NCBI GenBank assembly: GCA_963691705.1
Contig: OY829546.1
Coordinates: forward strand, 5,776,001 to 5,840,000
Direction of reading: 5' to 3'
DNA: 64,000 bases
Source of the DNA: Viola odorata
Lineage: Eukaryota; Streptophyta; Magnoliopsida; Malpighiales; Violaceae
A program made the translations under genes and the position numbers. This document shows, in pieces, positions 60,401 through 64,000 of the stretch. Each line of letters opens with the position of its first letter. Position 1 is the stretch's first letter. The notes beneath the pieces are model-generated. The model was not told where the DNA came from, did not search any database, and worked only from the letters and a program-made list of their open reading frames with translations.

Positions 60401-63400
60401 TCAAATCGTATTGACATATCATTACAATATGATGACAAAAAACATGTATGTAAAGGATTTAAGATAAAAGATTGCAAGGTACTTCTCATCAACTTGTGAA
60501 AAATAAATCATTTTGGCATCTAATAGCAGTTCTTTGAAACCTGTTCAGTTTCAACTCCAACTTCTAAGAAGGAACACAAATTTTAATCTTCCGGAAGCAA
60601 CTATAGTTCTTTCCCTATAACAAAAGCATAAAGCATAAAAGCTATGGAAATGGAACCCACATCAATGCCAATTCACCAAAAGATGAGACCTTCTCTGCGG
60701 TGTAGTGCTGCAAAACCCTAGGCACTTCCCCATTTTTCTCTTCCTGCCAACAAACAACCATGTTGTGGCCCTCATAAAAGAATATAAAAGTTGGCAGATT
60801 AATCAAGCAACAGAAGCACAGACCTGTGTTGCGAAAACCTCAAATTCTCCACTGCCAACTACATAGAAACAATCACCTTCACCACCCTGCCAATTACAAT
60901 CATCATTAAAGTTGGAGTTGAGATAAACTGAATCCAGATTGACACATACAATGAATGAACTACTATACTCTTGCCTATAATAATTTTGGTTATATCCTGC
61001 ATTATGAGCTCACTACTCAACAGCACTAACCAGGAGAGACAGGTGGCAGGAAAGGCTGAGAGCTCTATTTCAAGTATCCAAATTTATTGCAGAGTCATGT
61101 GATGATCTAATGAAAAGAATACAACTGCCTTCCTTTATGTCACTTTCCTTCCATTAGATTGCATCTAGTATGTTAAATCAGATGAGCCCCTAATGCTGTC
61201 CAGACATAACCGACAGTGGTTCTCATATTCTTGCATAGTAGTTGCTCGCATTTGAAGAGCATAAACTACTAAATTATTGAGTCATATAAAAACCACAACT
61301 AAAGTAGACCCCTAAAAGATAAAATTTCAAATTAGGGAAACAAGCTAACCTGTTTAACCACAACTTCTCCAGGATGAACTTCAACTCTTTGCATGCAGTC
61401 CAACAAAACATGACATTGAGTATCAGTAAGCTTTCTGAAGAGGAAATGATCCCGCAATGCCCTCTCAATATGTGCCTTTAGCAATATAAACACAACAACT
61501 TAGTACGTTAATATTACAATTTTCGATTACGTACTTGCCAAGTAAAATTCATCCCAGTTTTCTTTAATGTGAATCTATGCCCAAAGCAAAAGTATAAAAT
61601 ATGTGAGCATTTACTTCTTCTTCCCAAGTTTTCCTGTGAGCTGGTGAAGGAGGAACCCACAGTTGCCCATTCTCTAGTGAGCTCTCAATGGCACGAAGAC
61701 GTGCCCGTGATAACTCCTGCCTCACACGGTGGTTCATAGAGTTTAAGCTGAGGGTTGAAGGAGATTCTGATCCTGTCACCTCTACAAAATGAGGAGTAGA
61801 AGGTTGTAAGGATGCACCTTGACTGGTTGATTGACTAATAGAACCCTGACAAAAGAAAAGGGAGGATACAAAATGAACAAGTGAGTAAAAAAGGACCATG
61901 CATAGAAATAATTTCCATAAGAATAACTTGACTATAGTAACAGGTCCACTCACACCAGTTAAATCATTAATATGCACAACTATTACAGTGATATCATCAG
62001 TACGAGTTTCGTATTGTAACCAAAGTCGATACGATTCAGCCACAATTGCTGCACAAGCATCACGTGGATCTTTATATTTTGCAACCTGGAAATGAGAAAA
62101 TAAATTTGTAAAATTTAGTTTAATAAAGAATGAAAAACAGAGAAAAAAATCATACAACTACATACGATAATGGAGAGGGTGAAATATACCACACTTATCA
62201 ACTAGGCAAAACATTCTGGAACTTATGAACAAGTATCAATGCAACTACATACATATTTTTGTCGCTACTGTCCAATATCTTAGGCTGACACGATATATGC
62301 AACTATATTATGTCCTTCAATGCCTCAAATAAATCAATAACAGAATATCAGTTCAAATATTTAGAGATGCTTGATGGAGTCTCTTAGATGCAATTTTTTA
62401 CACAAATTCAGTCATTCTATCGAAATGTAAATATTTTGATGTTACTTGCATAAAAAATTTAACCAAGCAAAAGTTGAATTCAAAAGCTGAAGCACAATAT
62501 ACTTCTCGTTATGTTCAACAGCGTGATCTGGGTCAAATATGAATCACATAATACATGGCTGTTGGTGGATCACGTTTATGTTTTCCTACTTATTAACTAC
62601 TTAACAAAATCAACACGTGTCCTCATGCATGGTTTACACACTCCCTGTCCGCGATACATGTTTGTGTGTACGTCTGCATGTATATAGGGTGTATAGTATT
62701 AAGGGCTTTATGTGGATTACAGCAGCAATCTATCTATTTCCTATTTCATTTCTATTTGGTATCCACTTCCAGTTTCTTAGGCTACAGTAATTAGCCACCA
62801 AAGTTAAAATGAAAATACTAAACAATGGGAAGTCAACTTCACATAAATCAAATGCTAGATTTTGCACAAATCATTTTACAAGAAACAATTTTAGCCCTTC
62901 TCTCATGCATGCAATAAAATTTCAAATTAAAATTAGCCATTTGCAGTATATACTTTTCCATTAAAGGCAGGGGAATAAATGCCAAACTACTAAGACAGAA
63001 TCATCTATCACTAGTTAGTACTTACATCATTGAATGTGTATTACTCTTACTTTGTTAAAAAAAAGTGTATTACTAGACTTCATTAACAACATTTAACACG
63101 ACCTACGCCATAATTCAAGAATCACAAACAAGTAATAACAAAATCCACATTCAGCTCAATCATCATGGCTCCAAAAGAGAAGAGATTGATAACTTACCAT
63201 GTCAACCACAGTTTGGCTAGATAAGAACTCAAAAACCCCATCACTAGCAATAACAAAGAATGGATGCTGCCGCGCAAGCTCCACCACAACAATCTCTGGA
63301 TTCGGCACAACCCCAATAGTCTCCGCAATGGAGTCCCCAATACTCCTTGTAAACGCTGTCCCTGGATACATTCCATTTGGTAACCAAAGTCTGGGCGGAT

Positions 63401-64000
63401 CCCCATCATCCGCTTCCTCTGTCCCCCAGCATTGCACATCAGGATTCTTCAACCCTTCAATCTGATCCAATGTCATTACTCTGGCTCCGCACATCTTCAC
63501 TCTCTCACACTCATCACTCCTAAACGGCGTTTGGTCAACGGACAAATCAACAGCAACTAGTTCCTTCCCTCTCCTCTCTGCTAAAACCGCCCTTGAATCC
63601 CCAGAATTAGCAGCGTAAACTGTTCTGCCTCTAACCAAAACCGTTATCGCAGTGGTGCCACTCATGCTATCATCCACATTATCCGCGTGCAGCTGCGAAT
63701 TCGTCACCACAAACGCGGAATGACACGCCTCCACCGCATCCATATGGAACCTCCCATTGCGCAACAGATTCTCACACAACTTCCTCTTCACGAACTGCGA
63801 GCACTGCGCACCGAACTCTCCGTGACCGTCAAACACACCAAAGAAATGGTCATCAGGACTCGAGCCAAACGGCGTGTGGATACAAAAACTATCCTGATTC
63901 GCCTTATCCAACGCGTCAGGATAGTAACCTCGCTGCGAAAGGTACGAGTATTTCAACTCATAGTTCGCCGATGGAACCTTAACGGTTCTAGATCCATCAG
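57494..64000 (-). CDS. PP2C / cyclic-nucleotide-binding / kinase fusion protein (5' end cut by window)
   Basis: Fifteen exons in phase: 63198-64000+, 61954-62085, 61615-61845, 61350-61475, 60824-60886, 60661-60743, 60098-60329, 59700-60019, 59464-59551, 59297-59363, 58755-59032, 58581-58646, 58328-58449, 57836-57992 and 57494-57739. About 1004 codons lie in the window; the N terminus is beyond base 64000. Domain order: PP2C with metal-binding [45 protein letters not shown] and [12 protein letters not shown] all present; a Ser-rich linker; two cyclic-nucleotide-binding domains ([19 protein letters not shown] and [20 protein letters not shown]); and an AGC-kinase-like domain ([53 protein letters not shown]) with a C-terminal PEWLDDW tail. 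It matches the single plant protein with this architecture (Arabidopsis At2g20050; the plant PKG reported in gibberellin signalling). Catalytic-loop and cNMP-cassette residues are non-canonical. Intron 1 (62086-63197) holds nothing else I recognise. Confidence 0.93.

Noticed and set aside
1..64000. tRNA, rRNA, CRISPR or bacterial-type system
   Set aside because: No T-loop/A-box/B-box arrangement, rRNA core or regularly spaced repeats were seen by eye on either strand. The DNA is plant nuclear. A tRNAscan run would settle the tRNA point.

Overview
The window is nuclear DNA of a flowering plant, almost certainly a eudicot. It is AT-rich, its genes have GT-AG introns and long intergenic stretches, it carries several MITE-like elements, and every recognisable protein belongs to a land-plant family. 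I cannot name the species. There are nine protein-coding loci that look intact at the residues I could read, one of which runs off the right edge. Two UGT loci are disrupted, and there is one hAT transposase relic. I rebuilt the multi-exon models by hand from splice sites and reading phase. Exon lists are in the entries.

Layout. Positions 1-10 kb hold no supported gene, only a hAT fragment (4.6-5.0 kb) and two GC-richer patches with ACGTG motifs. A single-exon DREB A-4-type AP2/ERF factor lies at 10.0-10.9 kb on the minus strand, with an 18-G homopolymer about 100 bp beyond its stop. Positions 11-17.9 kb are gene-free and carry three MITE-like copies. A plant alpha/beta hydrolase (17.9-21.0 kb, minus; first coding exon not resolved) is followed by two tandem GT47 exostosin-type glycosyltransferases (23.5-26.9 and 28.7-31.4 kb, minus) whose last three exons have identical lengths. 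The second GT47 gene is head-to-head with a CAF1-type chloroplast group II intron splicing factor (32.1-35.0 kb, plus). CAF1 converges on an STP-type sugar/H+ symporter (35.3-37.2 kb, minus).

Two tandem single-exon B3-domain genes (39.0-39.9 and 40.8-41.6 kb, plus) are separated by a Stowaway-like element. A repeat-rich gap at 41.6-44 kb comes next. NINJA, the jasmonate co-repressor adaptor (45.3-47.3 kb, plus), and an ATL42-like RING-H2 E3 ligase (49.8-51.1 kb, plus) follow. Two tandem UGT78-like loci (53.0-54.4 and 55.4-56.7 kb, minus) are disrupted by frameshifts or stops. The right end is a 15-exon minus-strand gene (57.5 kb to beyond 64 kb) joining a PP2C phosphatase, two cyclic-nucleotide-binding domains and an AGC-kinase-like domain.

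The genes form no single pathway. Several neighbour pairs recall Arabidopsis neighbourhoods (from memory: NINJA/ATL42; CAF1 and the PP2C-CNB-kinase gene; ERF034 and an alpha/beta hydrolase), so the window looks like a conserved eudicot block. The most interesting biology is in the right-hand fusion protein: its phosphatase metal-binding motifs are intact, while its kinase catalytic loop and both phosphate-binding cassettes have lost canonical residues.
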